Translations under genes and position numbers: made by a program
Shown here: positions 12,622 to 21,070 of the stretch, one piece after another
Layout: every line of letters starts with the position of its first letter
How positions within the stretch are numbered: position 1 is the stretch's first letter
Source of the DNA: a virus
Virus record (IMG/VR): IMGVR_UViG_3300046450_000948
Location: 1-30,751 of that record
Length of the DNA: 30,751 nucleotides
Strand: one strand, 5' to 3'
Notes under the pieces: model-generated
The model's database searches: none
What the model was told of the DNA's origin: nothing
What the model saw: the letters and a program-made list of their open reading frames with translations, nothing else

Positions 12622-13269
12622 ATGACAAAAAACAAAAAGGCGCAACATGTCGCCATGACCACACCAGAAGCCACAGCCGTTTACACTCACTTGAGTGAGC
12701 CGGACATTAAGTTCGAGAAACCCGGCTGGTACAAGATCACCTTCTCGCTCCCTGATAAGGACGCGAAGGCATTCGAGAAGACTCTCAATGGAGAGCTTCA
12801 AGCACACCTCAAGGCCCTCAAAGTTAATGGGGATACACCCACTAAGGTGAACCCAGTCGAGGGTAAGAGGATTACAGCACCGGACGGCAAGGAGCAGATT
12901 CTGTTCACTGCCAAGCTACGGCCGTACTTCACGTCCAACAAGGATGACTCCAAGATTTATCAGAGGCCTCAAGTCTTTGATGGCATGGCGAAGCCGATGG
13001 GGGAACTCATTGGTTCTGGGAGTAAGGTGAAAGTGGCTATGCACTTGATTCGATACAACACAGCGATGGCCACTGGGGTCACCTTACGACTCAAGGCTGT
13101 GCAGTGCCTCAATTTGGTTCGTGTTGGAGGGAACGAAGCAGAAGATCACGGATTTGGTGTGATCGAAGGGGGCTTCGAGTCTACTACCAAAGACGAACCA
13201 ATATCCACTACTGTGACCATCAGTAGTACTCCCAACGAAATCGATCCCAGTTCAGCGTCTGACTTCTGA
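12622..13269 (+). CDS. Single-stranded DNA-binding protein (gp2.5-like)
   Basis: 215 residues (T7 gp2.5: 232). The pattern of a GWYKITFSLPDKDAKAF strand, a long loop with LRPYF and an IYQRPQVFDG segment, GELIGSGSKVKVAM, and TLRLKAVQCLNLV is that of T7-like SSBs. The C-terminus is acidic/Ser-rich and ends in Asp-Phe, like the T7 tail that contacts polymerase and helicase. It coats single strands during replication and recombination. Position after RNAP and before endonuclease I matches T7 order. ATG follows an A/G-rich leader. Confidence 0.9.
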   Translation: MTKNKKAQHVAMTTPEATAVYTHLSEPDIKFEKPGWYKITFSLPDKDAKAFEKTLNGELQAHLKALKVNGDTPTKVNPVEGKRITAPDGKEQILFTAKLRPYFTSNKDDSKIYQRPQVFDGMAKPMGELIGSGSKVKVAMHLIRYNTAMATGVTLRLKAVQCLNLVRVGGNEAEDHGFGVIEGGFESTTKDEPISTTVTISSTPNEIDPSSASDF

Positions 13270-13292
13270 AGGTAGTTCCATGAGGTCAGCCG

Positions 13293-13661
13293 ATGGGTTC
13301 TATAGCACACGCGTATAGGAGTAAGCTCGAATGGGGGATGGGGCACCTGCTGGAGACAGAAGGTGTTCCATTCTCCTACGAGCCTACCCGCTTGGATTAT
13401 CTGAAGAAGCACACGTACCTACCAGATTTCTGGCTGGACGAGCAAGGCTACTTCATTGAGACCAAGGGTCGCTTCTTCGCTCAGGATCGCGCTAAGCACC
13501 TGCTTGTGAAGGCGCAGAATCCTAACACGGAAGTCCGGTTCGTCTTCCAGCAGCCCAACAATAGGCTGAGCAAGAAGAGTCGGACAACCTACGCTGAATG
13601 GTGCGAGAAGCACGGCTTCCTGTGGAGCGGTAAGAAGGTGCCCCGGTCATGGTTCTCATAA
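13293..13661 (+). CDS. Endonuclease I, Holliday junction resolvase (gp3-like)
   Basis: 122 residues (T7 gp3: 149). Active-site residues are in order: Glu13 (SKLEWG), Asp45 (YLPDFWL), Glu56 and Lys58 (FIETKGRF), matching T7 E20, D55, E65, K67. The downstream DRAKHLLVKAQNP and VRFVFQ segments are typical. The enzyme resolves branched phage DNA and, in T7, helps degrade host DNA. The T7 N-terminal swap helix is shorter here. ATG 13293 lies 23 bases after the SSB stop. Confidence 0.95.
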   Translation: MGSIAHAYRSKLEWGMGHLLETEGVPFSYEPTRLDYLKKHTYLPDFWLDEQGYFIETKGRFFAQDRAKHLLVKAQNPNTEVRFVFQQPNNRLSKKSRTTYAEWCEKHGFLWSGKKVPRSWFS

Positions 13662-13897
13662 GACCGCACAAGGCAACCCACGCCGCCCTAGAGACCGCCG
13701 AAGGTAAGAAGGCACTCGTCGCTATAGACGACCTTGATACCCTCGAAGGCACAGCAGGATCGCTCACATGGATGAGGGTGACCAAACAGGGACAAGAAGT
13801 TATAAAAACAATAATGTTTGATGGACAAATAGAAAGTTTAGAAAGTGACTACCGAAAACACAAATCCAAATCAAAAAGACGAAAGCCAACTAGTTAG
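13649..13897 (+). CDS. Small hypothetical protein between endonuclease I and primase-helicase
   Basis: 82 residues, overlapping the end of endonuclease I (13 nt) and the start of the primase-helicase (53 nt). N-terminal two thirds look like a small mixed alpha/beta fold; the last 15 residues are Lys/Arg/Ser-rich. T7 has lysozyme (gp3.5) in this place, but nothing here resembles an amidase: it is far too short and lacks the zinc-binding His residues. No family recognised. Confidence 0.55.
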   Translation: MVLIRPHKATHAALETAEGKKALVAIDDLDTLEGTAGSLTWMRVTKQGQEVIKTIMFDGQIESLESDYRKHKSKSKRRKPTS

Positions 13898-15494
13898 ACA
13901 TGGCCCCTGCTCTAGCTGCAACAGTAGTGACGCTGTGGGGGTCTACGACGATGGACATGGGTATTGCTTCAGTTGTGATACCTTCCATAGCGACTACGAT
14001 AAGGTCGCCGAGACGCCCCAGAAGGCGACCGAGGAGTATACCAATCACTCCTCCCTTGCCAACGTAACATACAGCACCCTTCACAAGCGTAAGGTCAGTG
14101 AAGAGACCTGCCGATTCTGGCAGTATGAAGTGGGGGAATACAATGGACGCCCTGTCCAGATTGCCAACTACTTCACCACTGAAGGTGAGCGCATCTCGAA
14201 GATCAGGTTTCCCGACAAGGACTTCCTCGTTCTTGGCAAAGGGAAGCTACCTCTATATGGCTCGCAGCTCTGGCAGAATAGCTATGGGCGGAGTGCCAAA
14301 ATGGTGGTGGTGACTGAAGGTGAGATTGACGCCATGTCGGTGAGCCAACTCATGGAGAATCGCTGGCCTGTCGTCAGCGTTCCCAACGGGGCAGCCGGAG
14401 CCGTCAAGGCCTTCAAGGAGAACCTCGAATGGCTACAGCGCTACGAGTCAGTCATCATCATGTTTGACAACGACAAGGTAGGCCAAGAGGCAGCGGACAA
14501 ATGCTCCCAAGTACTAGCTGTCGGCAAGGCGAAGATCGCTAATCTCCCTCTCAAGGATGCCAATGACATGCTGGTTGCTGGACGTGGAAAGGAGTTAATC
14601 AATGCGGTCTGGAACGCCAAGTCATGGCGACCTGACGGGATCGTCTCCGGTTCTGATCTGTGGGACATCATCAACAAGGATGACTCCTGCATGTCCCACA
14701 TGTACCCGTGGAACGGCCTCAACACGATGACTCATGGTCTACGTGAAGGAGAGATCGTAACGCTCTGTGCAGGCTCAGGAATTGGCAAGAGTGCCATCTG
14801 TAAGGAGTTCGCATATCATCTACTATCATCCAAGCAGACTATCGGCTACATCGCACTGGAGGAGTCTACCAAGCGCACCGCCTTGGGCCTGATGGGACTG
14901 CACATGAACAAGCCCATCTTCCTCAACCCGCAAGACCATGATGAGGCGGAAAAGAAGGCAGCGTTCGACGCAACGGTCGGATCTGGCAACTACTACGCCT
15001 ATGACCATTGGGGCTCCCTCGGTGAAGAGAACCTGCTCTCGAAGATTCGCTATCTGGTGACCAGCGTGGGTTGCAAGATCATCTTTCTTGATCACATATC
15101 CATCGTGGTTAGTGGCATGGAGGGAGGCGACGAGAGGCGCATGATCGACAACACCATGACCAAGCTTCGCTCACTCGTGGAGGAACTCTCCTTCGGGCTG
15201 GTATTAGTATCACACCTGAAGCGACCAGACGGTAAGGGACATGAAGAGGGGGCTCGTACCACTCTCGCGCAGCTTCGGGGATCAGCCTCGATTGCTCAAC
15301 TGTCCGACATCGTAATTGGGTTGGAGAGGGATCAGCAGAACCCTGAAACGTCACACCTCACTACCGTTCGGATTCTCAAGAATCGGTGGTCTGGTCAGAC
15401 GGGGAATGCCACATGGCTGGAGTACAGTGAAGAGACTGGCCGCTTGAACGAAACGGAGCCACCGGAAGATGCTGATGACACTAACGACTTCTGA
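13845..15494 (+). CDS. Primase-helicase (gp4-like)
   Basis: 549 residues (T7 gp4A: 566), GTG start overlapping the previous gene. The N-terminal zinc finger has Cys22, Cys25, Cys41, Cys44 (CSSC ... CFSC). A TOPRIM domain follows (VVVTEGEIDAMS, VIIMFDNDKVGQEAA). The RecA-like helicase domain starts with Walker A GSGIGKS at 310-316, then Walker B KIIFLDHISIVVSG and the H4 segment VLVSHLKRP. The C-terminus is acidic and ends in Asp-Phe, as in T7, where it contacts the polymerase. It unwinds DNA and makes primers at the fork. The zinc finger is present, so primase activity is likely. Internal ACTATCA at 14822. Confidence 0.97.
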   Translation: MTTENTNPNQKDESQLVRHGPCSSCNSSDAVGVYDDGHGYCFSCDTFHSDYDKVAETPQKATEEYTNHSSLANVTYSTLHKRKVSEETCRFWQYEVGEYNGRPVQIANYFTTEGERISKIRFPDKDFLVLGKGKLPLYGSQLWQNSYGRSAKMVVVTEGEIDAMSVSQLMENRWPVVSVPNGAAGAVKAFKENLEWLQRYESVIIMFDNDKVGQEAADKCSQVLAVGKAKIANLPLKDANDMLVAGRGKELINAVWNAKSWRPDGIVSGSDLWDIINKDDSCMSHMYPWNGLNTMTHGLREGEIVTLCAGSGIGKSAICKEFAYHLLSSKQTIGYIALEESTKRTALGLMGLHMNKPIFLNPQDHDEAEKKAAFDATVGSGNYYAYDHWGSLGEENLLSKIRYLVTSVGCKIIFLDHISIVVSGMEGGDERRMIDNTMTKLRSLVEELSFGLVLVSHLKRPDGKGHEEGARTTLAQLRGSASIAQLSDIVIGLERDQQNPETSHLTTVRILKNRWSGQTGNATWLEYSEETGRLNETEPPEDADDTNDF

Positions 15495-17358
15495 CCGGGA
15501 ACCACGGAGGACAATCTTCGACATTGAGACGAACGGTCTCCTGCCGGAGGTTACCTTCCTCTGGTGCATCGTATGTCGCGACGTTGAGACCGAAGAAGTC
15601 CATCGTTTTGGGCCGGAAAATTTAGGGGCCGGTGTAGATTATCTTTTAGCCTCAAATGAGCTGATTGGGCATAACATCATAAACTACGACTTACCCTGTC
15701 TCGTTCAACTGGGGTGGCTCACGTGGGCGAGGCTGGCGGAGAGTAGTGTTGAAAAGTTTACCGACACTCTGGTGCTGTCCCGTCTGATGCACACCACGTT
15801 AGGTGACAAGGATCGTATCAAGATGGCCAATCCCGGTGGTCACCTCTACATGCCTCCGAAGCTGCAAGGATCTCATTCACTGAAGGCGTGGGGGTACCGG
15901 CTAGGGGAGTTGAAGGGCGATCACATTGAACAACACGGCTTCGCGGAGTACTCGGAAGAGATGATGACATATTGTACTCAGGATACACGAGTCACCGCAC
16001 TGTTGTTAGCTAGTCTACTGGCCCTTGAATGGAATGAGAAGTGCATCACCCTTGAGCATGACTTTGCGTGGTGTCTCCAGCGGATGGAGGCGAACGGTTT
16101 CTCCTTCGACCTCGATGCAGCGAGATCATTGTATGTGACGCTATCCACCCGGAAGTTGGACTTACTTGAGCAACTGAAGGTGATGTTTGCTGATGATAAG
16201 ATTCCTATGAAGACTCATCTGGCCCGCGCCGGGGGTAGACTCTTTCCGTCCAAGAAAGCAGCTAAGGAGGCTGGGTTCAGCCCCAAGATGATTGATCAAG
16301 GCCCCTGCAAGCAGAAGATCGTCCCATTCAATCCCGGCAGTAGGGATCACATCGCTGACAGGTTGCAACGCCTCGGATGGAAGCCAACTGAGTTCACCAA
16401 GGAAGGTAAGCCGAAGGTTGACGAGACTGTTCTCTCCACCATTAAATTAACAACAAAGCAGGAATCTGTCGAGTTATTAAACGAATACCTGCTACTGGTC
16501 AAGCGCATGGGGATGCTCGCGGAAGGGCAACAGGCTTGGCTCAAGTTGGAAGTGAACGGACGTATGCATGGACGTGTTAACACCAACGGGGCAGTGACCG
16601 GACGGTGTACACATTCCAACCCTAACATGGCCCAAGTCCCACGTGTAGGTAGCCCCTACGGATTGGAGTGCCGGAGCTTGTTCAAGGCGAGTAAAGGGAT
16701 GGTACTGGTAGGCTGTGATGCGGCTGGCCTAGAGCTACGCTGCCTCGCTCATTACCTAGCGCCATACGATGGTGGTACCTACGCTGAGAACATCCTGAAG
16801 GCAGATATACATACCGTGAATCAGGAAGCAGCAGGGCTCCCGACAAGGGATGCAGCCAAGACGTTCATCTATGCATTCCTCTACGGTGCGGGGGACACCA
16901 AGATCGGTGAAATTATAAGCCAAGGACGAGCAGCAGGTAAGAAGATCAAGCAGAAGTTCCTCCGTAGTCTTCCAGCGTTAGCTAAACTAAAGACTTGTGT
17001 CACCTCTGCCTGTAGTGGTAGGGCTTTTCTCAGAGGGCTCGATGGTAGGCACTTAGCCATACGCAGTGAACATGCTGCGCTGAACACGCTGTTACAAGCA
17101 GCGGGAGCAGTGGTGATGAAACAGGCTACCGTCCTCCTCTACGAACAACTAACACATGATGGGTTGATACATGGTCAGGACTGGAGCTTCGTAGCTCATG
17201 TACATGATGAGTTCCAACTGGAAGTCCTTCCTGAGCATGTTGAGAAAGTAAAACAATATGCAGTTGAATCTATTCGGAACGCAGGAGATGTGCTCAACTT
17301 TAGGTGCCCGCTTGACGGGGAAGCAAAGGCAGGAGCAAATTGGGCTGAAACCCATTAA
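15469..17358 (+). CDS. Family A DNA polymerase with 3'-5' exonuclease (gp5-like)
   Basis: 629 residues (T7 gp5: 704). ATG 15469 or 15475, overlapping the helicase gene by 26 nt. Exonuclease motifs: Asp18/Glu20 (FDIETNG), IGHNIINYDLP and TYCTQDTRVT. Polymerase motifs: GAVTGRCTHSNPNMAQVP, motif A CDAAGLELRCLAHY, motif B PTRDAAKTFIYAFLYGAG and motif C HVHDEF. In T7 the processivity factor thioredoxin binds a roughly 76-residue thumb insertion. The matching stretch here (between LLEQLKVMFADD and PFNPGSRDH) is shorter, about 50 residues and basic, so thioredoxin use is uncertain. Ends GANWAETH like T7. Confidence 0.97.
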   Translation: MLMTLTTSDREPRRTIFDIETNGLLPEVTFLWCIVCRDVETEEVHRFGPENLGAGVDYLLASNELIGHNIINYDLPCLVQLGWLTWARLAESSVEKFTDTLVLSRLMHTTLGDKDRIKMANPGGHLYMPPKLQGSHSLKAWGYRLGELKGDHIEQHGFAEYSEEMMTYCTQDTRVTALLLASLLALEWNEKCITLEHDFAWCLQRMEANGFSFDLDAARSLYVTLSTRKLDLLEQLKVMFADDKIPMKTHLARAGGRLFPSKKAAKEAGFSPKMIDQGPCKQKIVPFNPGSRDHIADRLQRLGWKPTEFTKEGKPKVDETVLSTIKLTTKQESVELLNEYLLLVKRMGMLAEGQQAWLKLEVNGRMHGRVNTNGAVTGRCTHSNPNMAQVPRVGSPYGLECRSLFKASKGMVLVGCDAAGLELRCLAHYLAPYDGGTYAENILKADIHTVNQEAAGLPTRDAAKTFIYAFLYGAGDTKIGEIISQGRAAGKKIKQKFLRSLPALAKLKTCVTSACSGRAFLRGLDGRHLAIRSEHAALNTLLQAAGAVVMKQATVLLYEQLTHDGLIHGQDWSFVAHVHDEFQLEVLPEHVEKVKQYAVESIRNAGDVLNFRCPLDGEAKAGANWAETH

Positions 17359-17734
17359 CACTAGGGCGAGGAACGAAACACGTGGAGTCGCCTGCGAGAT
17401 GATGCTGAAAGCACTACTACTAAACCGAGGCTTTATAATATCTGACCCAGTCTTGTCATGTAGTTATGACTTCATCACGGAGTATGAGGGGATACTTAAC
17501 ACAGTGCAGGTGCGGTCAGCCACTCACAAGAATGGGATGGGTTACTACAGGATTCGAGCGGGAGCTAAGGTCGGCGGCTACTCGGTGCTACTTGTCCACG
17601 TCATCCCCATGAAGGTCACCTACGTCATCCCGTGGAATGACTTGAAAGGCATCTGGGTCTCTATTCATGAGCGACGCCCCAGTAAGTATGAGAAGAATAG
17701 AGAGAACTGGGAACTACTCAAAGCAGTCTACTAA
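17258..17734 (+). CDS. PD-(D/E)XK nuclease-like protein overlapping the polymerase gene
   Basis: 158 residues from ATG 17258, which would overlap the DNA polymerase by 101 nt. The only other ATG before the domain is 17291, with GGAG touching it. The domain proper (about residue 38 on) reads NETRGVACEMMLKALLLNRGF, ISDPVLSCSYDFIT and NTVQVRSATHKNGMGYYRI. This is the alpha-beta pattern of the PDDEXK_5 / group I intron-associated endonuclease family (E in helix 1, D in the YDF strand, QVKT in the next strand). Here the usual catalytic Lys is Arg (QVRSA), which may mean altered or lost cleavage. It sits between DNA polymerase and 5' exonuclease. The family assignment is from motif memory. Confidence 0.65.
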   Translation: MQLNLFGTQEMCSTLGARLTGKQRQEQIGLKPINTRARNETRGVACEMMLKALLLNRGFIISDPVLSCSYDFITEYEGILNTVQVRSATHKNGMGYYRIRAGAKVGGYSVLLVHVIPMKVTYVIPWNDLKGIWVSIHERRPSKYEKNRENWELLKAVY

Positions 17735-17743
17735 TTTTATTAC

Positions 17744-18487
17744 ATGACAACTATTCTATTAGACGGAGACATCTTCGCATATAAACACGCTGCAGGCTCA
17801 GAGGTAGCTACTGACTGGGGTGATGACATCTGGACGCTGTGGACAGACATGCATCAAGCAATCGCTCAACTGGAGGCTGACCTGAGGTTCCTAGTGACCA
17901 CCCTCAAGGCGGATGCCATCGAGGTAGCACTGACAGGGAAAGAGAACTTCCGACGAGAGGTTGACCCCACCTACAAATTCTCCCGCACGCATTCACGCAA
18001 ACCGATGGGCCTACCGCCTCTTCGGAAGCACTTAGTGGAGCACTGGAGCGCCGTCATCCGTGAGCCCTTAGAGGCCGATGACTTGCTGGGAATCTGGGCA
18101 ACCAGAAAGACGTTCCGGGCAGGGACTAGAAAGATAATTGTCTCCACCGATAAAGACATGCTGACTATCCCCTGCCTCCTATATAATCCTAACAAGGCGG
18201 CACTCGGTATCCAACGCATCACGCAAGAGGCTGCTGATCGATACCATCTATATCAGACGCTGATCGGAGACAGTACTGATGGGTACACCGGCTGTCCTAC
18301 GATAGGGCCTACAAGGGCTGAACGAATTTTAACAGCTTCCCCCACATGGGAGGGAGTAGTGGAGACCTACGAGCGCCAGAACCTCACGGAAGCTGACGCG
18401 CTCAAGCAAGCTCGACTCGCAAGGATTCTCCGATCAGATGACTATGATGAAACCGAGAGAAAAGTACATTACTGGAAACCACAATGA
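17744..18487 (+). CDS. 5'-3' exonuclease (gp6-like, FEN/PIN fold)
   Basis: 247 residues (T7 gp6: 300), ATG 9 bases after the preceding stop. Acidic metal-binding motifs: LLDGDIFAYKHAAG at the N-terminus, EADDLLGIW in the middle, IIVSTDKDML, and the helix-three-turn-helix LIGDSTDGYTGCPTIGPTRAERIL. The enzyme removes RNA primers and, with endonuclease I, degrades host DNA in T7. The last 4 nt overlap the kinase gene (ATGA). Confidence 0.93.
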   Translation: MTTILLDGDIFAYKHAAGSEVATDWGDDIWTLWTDMHQAIAQLEADLRFLVTTLKADAIEVALTGKENFRREVDPTYKFSRTHSRKPMGLPPLRKHLVEHWSAVIREPLEADDLLGIWATRKTFRAGTRKIIVSTDKDMLTIPCLLYNPNKAALGIQRITQEAADRYHLYQTLIGDSTDGYTGCPTIGPTRAERILTASPTWEGVVETYERQNLTEADALKQARLARILRSDDYDETERKVHYWKPQ

Positions 18488-19068
18488 AACTAATAGGATT
18501 ATGCGGAAAAAAACTGAGCGGCAAGGACACAGCGTACCTTCAAGCAGCTGACATATTAAGGCGCGACCATCAGATGAAAGTTGGGAGGGTGGCCTTCGCT
18601 GACCCTCTAAAGCAGGAAGTATCAGAGATCACTGGCTTCCGGGTGGAGTTCATTGAGGAACATAAGAAAGAGTTCCGGTCACTCCTACAGGTGTGGGGTA
18701 CCGAGTTCAGACGGCAGTGGAATGGAAGTGATTACTGGACTAACAAGATGGCGAAGATCGTCGCTCTCTCTGAGCCTCGGTTCGATGTCCTCTTCATTAC
18801 CGATGTTCGCTTTAAGAATGAGGCTGACTTCGTCCGGCGTGGTCGAGACAATCATGATGGGCACGAGATGGGACAGCTTGTGAGAGTGGAACGCAGGGCT
18901 GACTCCCGGTTCTACCCGACAGAGATAGATACCCATGTGACCGAGAACGACCTAGACGATTACTCTCAGTTTGATTACGTCCTGAACAACGACAAAACGA
19001 AGGACGAACTGAACACGTCCTTGACAAAGATGTTAGAAACCTTGAAAATTATTCCAGATGCCGCTTGA
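18484..19068 (+). CDS. Deoxynucleoside monophosphate kinase
   Basis: 194 residues. P-loop GKKLSGKDT at residues 8-16 replaces the usual GxxxxGKT/S with GKDT, typical of phage dNMP kinases (T4 gp1, T5 dnk). Further family signs: FADPLKQEV, LLQVWGTEFRR, the LFITDVRFKNEADF strand and the HVTENDL/NNDKTKDEL C-terminus. It phosphorylates dNMPs, so the phage can reuse nucleotides from degraded host DNA, which fits the nuclease genes just upstream. Overlaps neighbours on both sides. Confidence 0.9.
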   Translation: MKLIGLCGKKLSGKDTAYLQAADILRRDHQMKVGRVAFADPLKQEVSEITGFRVEFIEEHKKEFRSLLQVWGTEFRRQWNGSDYWTNKMAKIVALSEPRFDVLFITDVRFKNEADFVRRGRDNHDGHEMGQLVRVERRADSRFYPTEIDTHVTENDLDDYSQFDYVLNNDKTKDELNTSLTKMLETLKIIPDAA

Positions 19069-19252
19069 TTTTCCGGTGAATAGTGTTACAGAGAAGTTGC
19101 CTCCGGTAGAGCAGGCTCTTATCGTGTGGCTCCTAGCGGTATTCCCTGATCGGATGCCTGAAGTGGATGACGACATCAAAACTGTGAGGTATAAGCAGGG
19201 TCAACTGTCTGTAGTCAGAGCCTTAAAGAATATCCAAGAGGAACAAAGTTAA
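19058..19252 (+). CDS. Small hypothetical protein before the tail/portal genes
   Basis: 64 residues, overlapping the kinase by 11 nt and the next gene by one base (TAATG). One hydrophobic helix (QALIVWLLAVF, about 20-30) is too short for a clear membrane span. The rest is charged with an acidic middle. No family recognised; it lies at the boundary between replication and virion genes. Confidence 0.6.
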   Translation: MPLDFPVNSVTEKLPPVEQALIVWLLAVFPDRMPEVDDDIKTVRYKQGQLSVVRALKNIQEEQS

Positions 19253-19482
19253 TGTGTCTGTTTAGCCCAAAAGCCCCTAAAAGGATCAAGCCCCCAACGC
19301 CGGTAGCTGCACCGAAGCCGCCTCAGAAGCCTGCGAAAGTCACACGTGCCCGACCGACACGAGGGGGGAAGAACAAGAGTCGCTTGCGGGGGACAGCGCG
19401 GTCAGATCTAAAAGTTTCTGCCAGCCCATCAGGGGTGAATGCAGCTACAGGTGGGGGAGGAGTCTACACGCCTTATGCATGA
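19252..19482 (+). CDS. Small virion-assembly protein (gp6.7/gp7.3-like position)
   Basis: 76 residues, beginning MCLFSPKAPK with a Pro/Lys-rich N-terminal half, an Arg/Gly segment (RGGKNKSRLRGTAR) and a Gly-rich end GGGGVYTPYA. Small, disordered, basic proteins starting MC and ending near GGG/Y are common just before the portal gene in T7-like phages, where T7 has gp6.7 and gp7.3, virion or tail-assembly proteins. The match is by position and composition; exact orthology is not shown. Confidence 0.6.
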   Translation: MCLFSPKAPKRIKPPTPVAAPKPPQKPAKVTRARPTRGGKNKSRLRGTARSDLKVSASPSGVNAATGGGGVYTPYA

Positions 19483-21067
19483 AGGATCACTTAAATCGCA
19501 CTATGCGGCCTGTGAAGGTGATCGAAATGCCTATCTACGTAGGGCTAGGGATTCTGCTGGTCTCACTATACCTTTCCTTGTCCCTCCTGATTCTAGTAGC
19601 GGAGGCGAGGACTACCCCACACCGTATCAAAGCATTGGTGCGCGGGGGGTGAACAACCTCTCCAGCAAGTTACTACTGGCCCTCCTCCCCCCTAACAGTC
19701 CCTTCTTCAGACTGATCATCGACAAGTTTGAGCTACAGAAAACAGGGGAACAGGATGATCCTGAACTCCAAACGGAGATTGAGAAGGCCCTGTCAGAGGT
19801 CGAGCGGGCGGTTCAGTCCGAAGTGGAGACAAGTGCAGTGAGAGTGGGAGTCTTCGAGGCTCTCAAGCAGCTCATTGTGGCGGGGAACGTCCTACTTTAC
19901 GTCCCAGATAAGGGTGGCTTGCGGGTGTTCAACTTAGATCGCTACGTTTGTAAGCGTGACCCAATGGGGAATATGCAATCTCTCATTATCCGGGAGTCAG
20001 TTGACCCTGACGTACTCCCACTCAGCGTCCGAGAGGCTGTGGAAGCGGCTGGGCAGGAGCTAGGGGAGAGCCTTGGAGCAGGCCTACAGAAATCTGTGGA
20101 GGTGTACACCGCCGTGTACCGACAGGAGAAAAAGTGGGTAGTCAGACAGGAAGTCGCTGACATCAACATCAAATCTGCTCAAGGGGAGTACGCTCTCGAT
20201 AAGAACCCGTGGATGCCGCTCCGCTTTACTCGCATTGAGAATGAGAACTATGGACGTGGTTTCATTGAGGAGTACATGGGAGATCTCAGGTCTCTCGAAG
20301 GTCTGACTCAGGCTATCGTCGAGGCTTCAGCCGCCGCCGCCAAGGTACTCTTCCTCGTCAACCCGAATGGGACGACTCGACCACGGACACTGGCTTCGAG
20401 CCCCAACGGCTCTATCGTGCAAGGCAACGCGCAGGATGTCACCGTCCTGCAATTGGAGAAGTACGCTGACCTCCGAGTCGCTCAGGAAACGGTAGACCAG
20501 ATCAGGGAACGCTTGGGGTTTGCCTTCCTGATGAACTCTTCCGTCCAGAGAAGCGGCGAGAGAGTAACGGCTGAGGAGATACGCTTCATGGCCCAAGAGC
20601 TGGAGGACGTACTCGGTGGGGTGTACAGCATCCTGTCACAAGAATTTCAGATGCCATTGGTCAACCGACTGATGGATCGTATGTCAAAATCTGGCCGGTT
20701 ACCTAAGTTACCCAAGAAGATCATCAAAACGACGATTGTAACAGGGCTTGAGGCACTAGGTAGAGGCCATGACCTTAACAAACTAGACTCCTTCGTTGGA
20801 GGAGTGCAGCAGCTGATCGGCCCCGAAGAGTTCTCGAAGTATGTCAACACCGGGAATTACCTCAAGAGACGAGCGACCGCATTAGGTATTGACGTCGAGG
20901 GACTGGTGCGTACCGATGAGGAGGTGCAAGCGACTGCCGCTGAGCAACAACAGCAACAAATGCAGCAGCAGATTGCCCCTAACATGGCTAATGCAGCCGG
21001 TAAGATGGCTCAGGAGAACCCGGAAGGGGCCGCTCAGATGGCTCAACAGATGGCTCAACAACAATAA
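19475..21067 (+). CDS. Portal / head-tail connector protein (gp8-like)
   Basis: 530 residues from ATG 19475 (T7 gp8: 536). A GTGAATG start at 19439 would overlap the previous gene by 44 nt and add residues absent from T7. The N-terminus EGSLKSHYAACEGDRNAYLRRARDSA, then GARGVNNLSSKLLLALLPP and FEALKQLIVAGNVLLYVP, aligns closely with T7. The C-terminus is Gln/Met-rich (QQQQQQMQQQ, QMAQQMAQQQ). Twelve copies form the ring through which DNA is packaged and ejected, partnered by the terminase and tail tubular protein A. Confidence 0.96.
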   Translation: MHEGSLKSHYAACEGDRNAYLRRARDSAGLTIPFLVPPDSSSGGEDYPTPYQSIGARGVNNLSSKLLLALLPPNSPFFRLIIDKFELQKTGEQDDPELQTEIEKALSEVERAVQSEVETSAVRVGVFEALKQLIVAGNVLLYVPDKGGLRVFNLDRYVCKRDPMGNMQSLIIRESVDPDVLPLSVREAVEAAGQELGESLGAGLQKSVEVYTAVYRQEKKWVVRQEVADINIKSAQGEYALDKNPWMPLRFTRIENENYGRGFIEEYMGDLRSLEGLTQAIVEASAAAAKVLFLVNPNGTTRPRTLASSPNGSIVQGNAQDVTVLQLEKYADLRVAQETVDQIRERLGFAFLMNSSVQRSGERVTAEEIRFMAQELEDVLGGVYSILSQEFQMPLVNRLMDRMSKSGRLPKLPKKIIKTTIVTGLEALGRGHDLNKLDSFVGGVQQLIGPEEFSKYVNTGNYLKRRATALGIDVEGLVRTDEEVQATAAEQQQQQMQQQIAPNMANAAGKMAQENPEGAAQMAQQMAQQQ

Positions 21068-21070
21068 TCT

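Noticed and set aside
19561-19580. TCTCACTATACC in the portal gene as a T7-type promoter
   Set aside because: It lies inside the portal gene, occurs once, and no conserved flank is shared with the ACTATCA sites.
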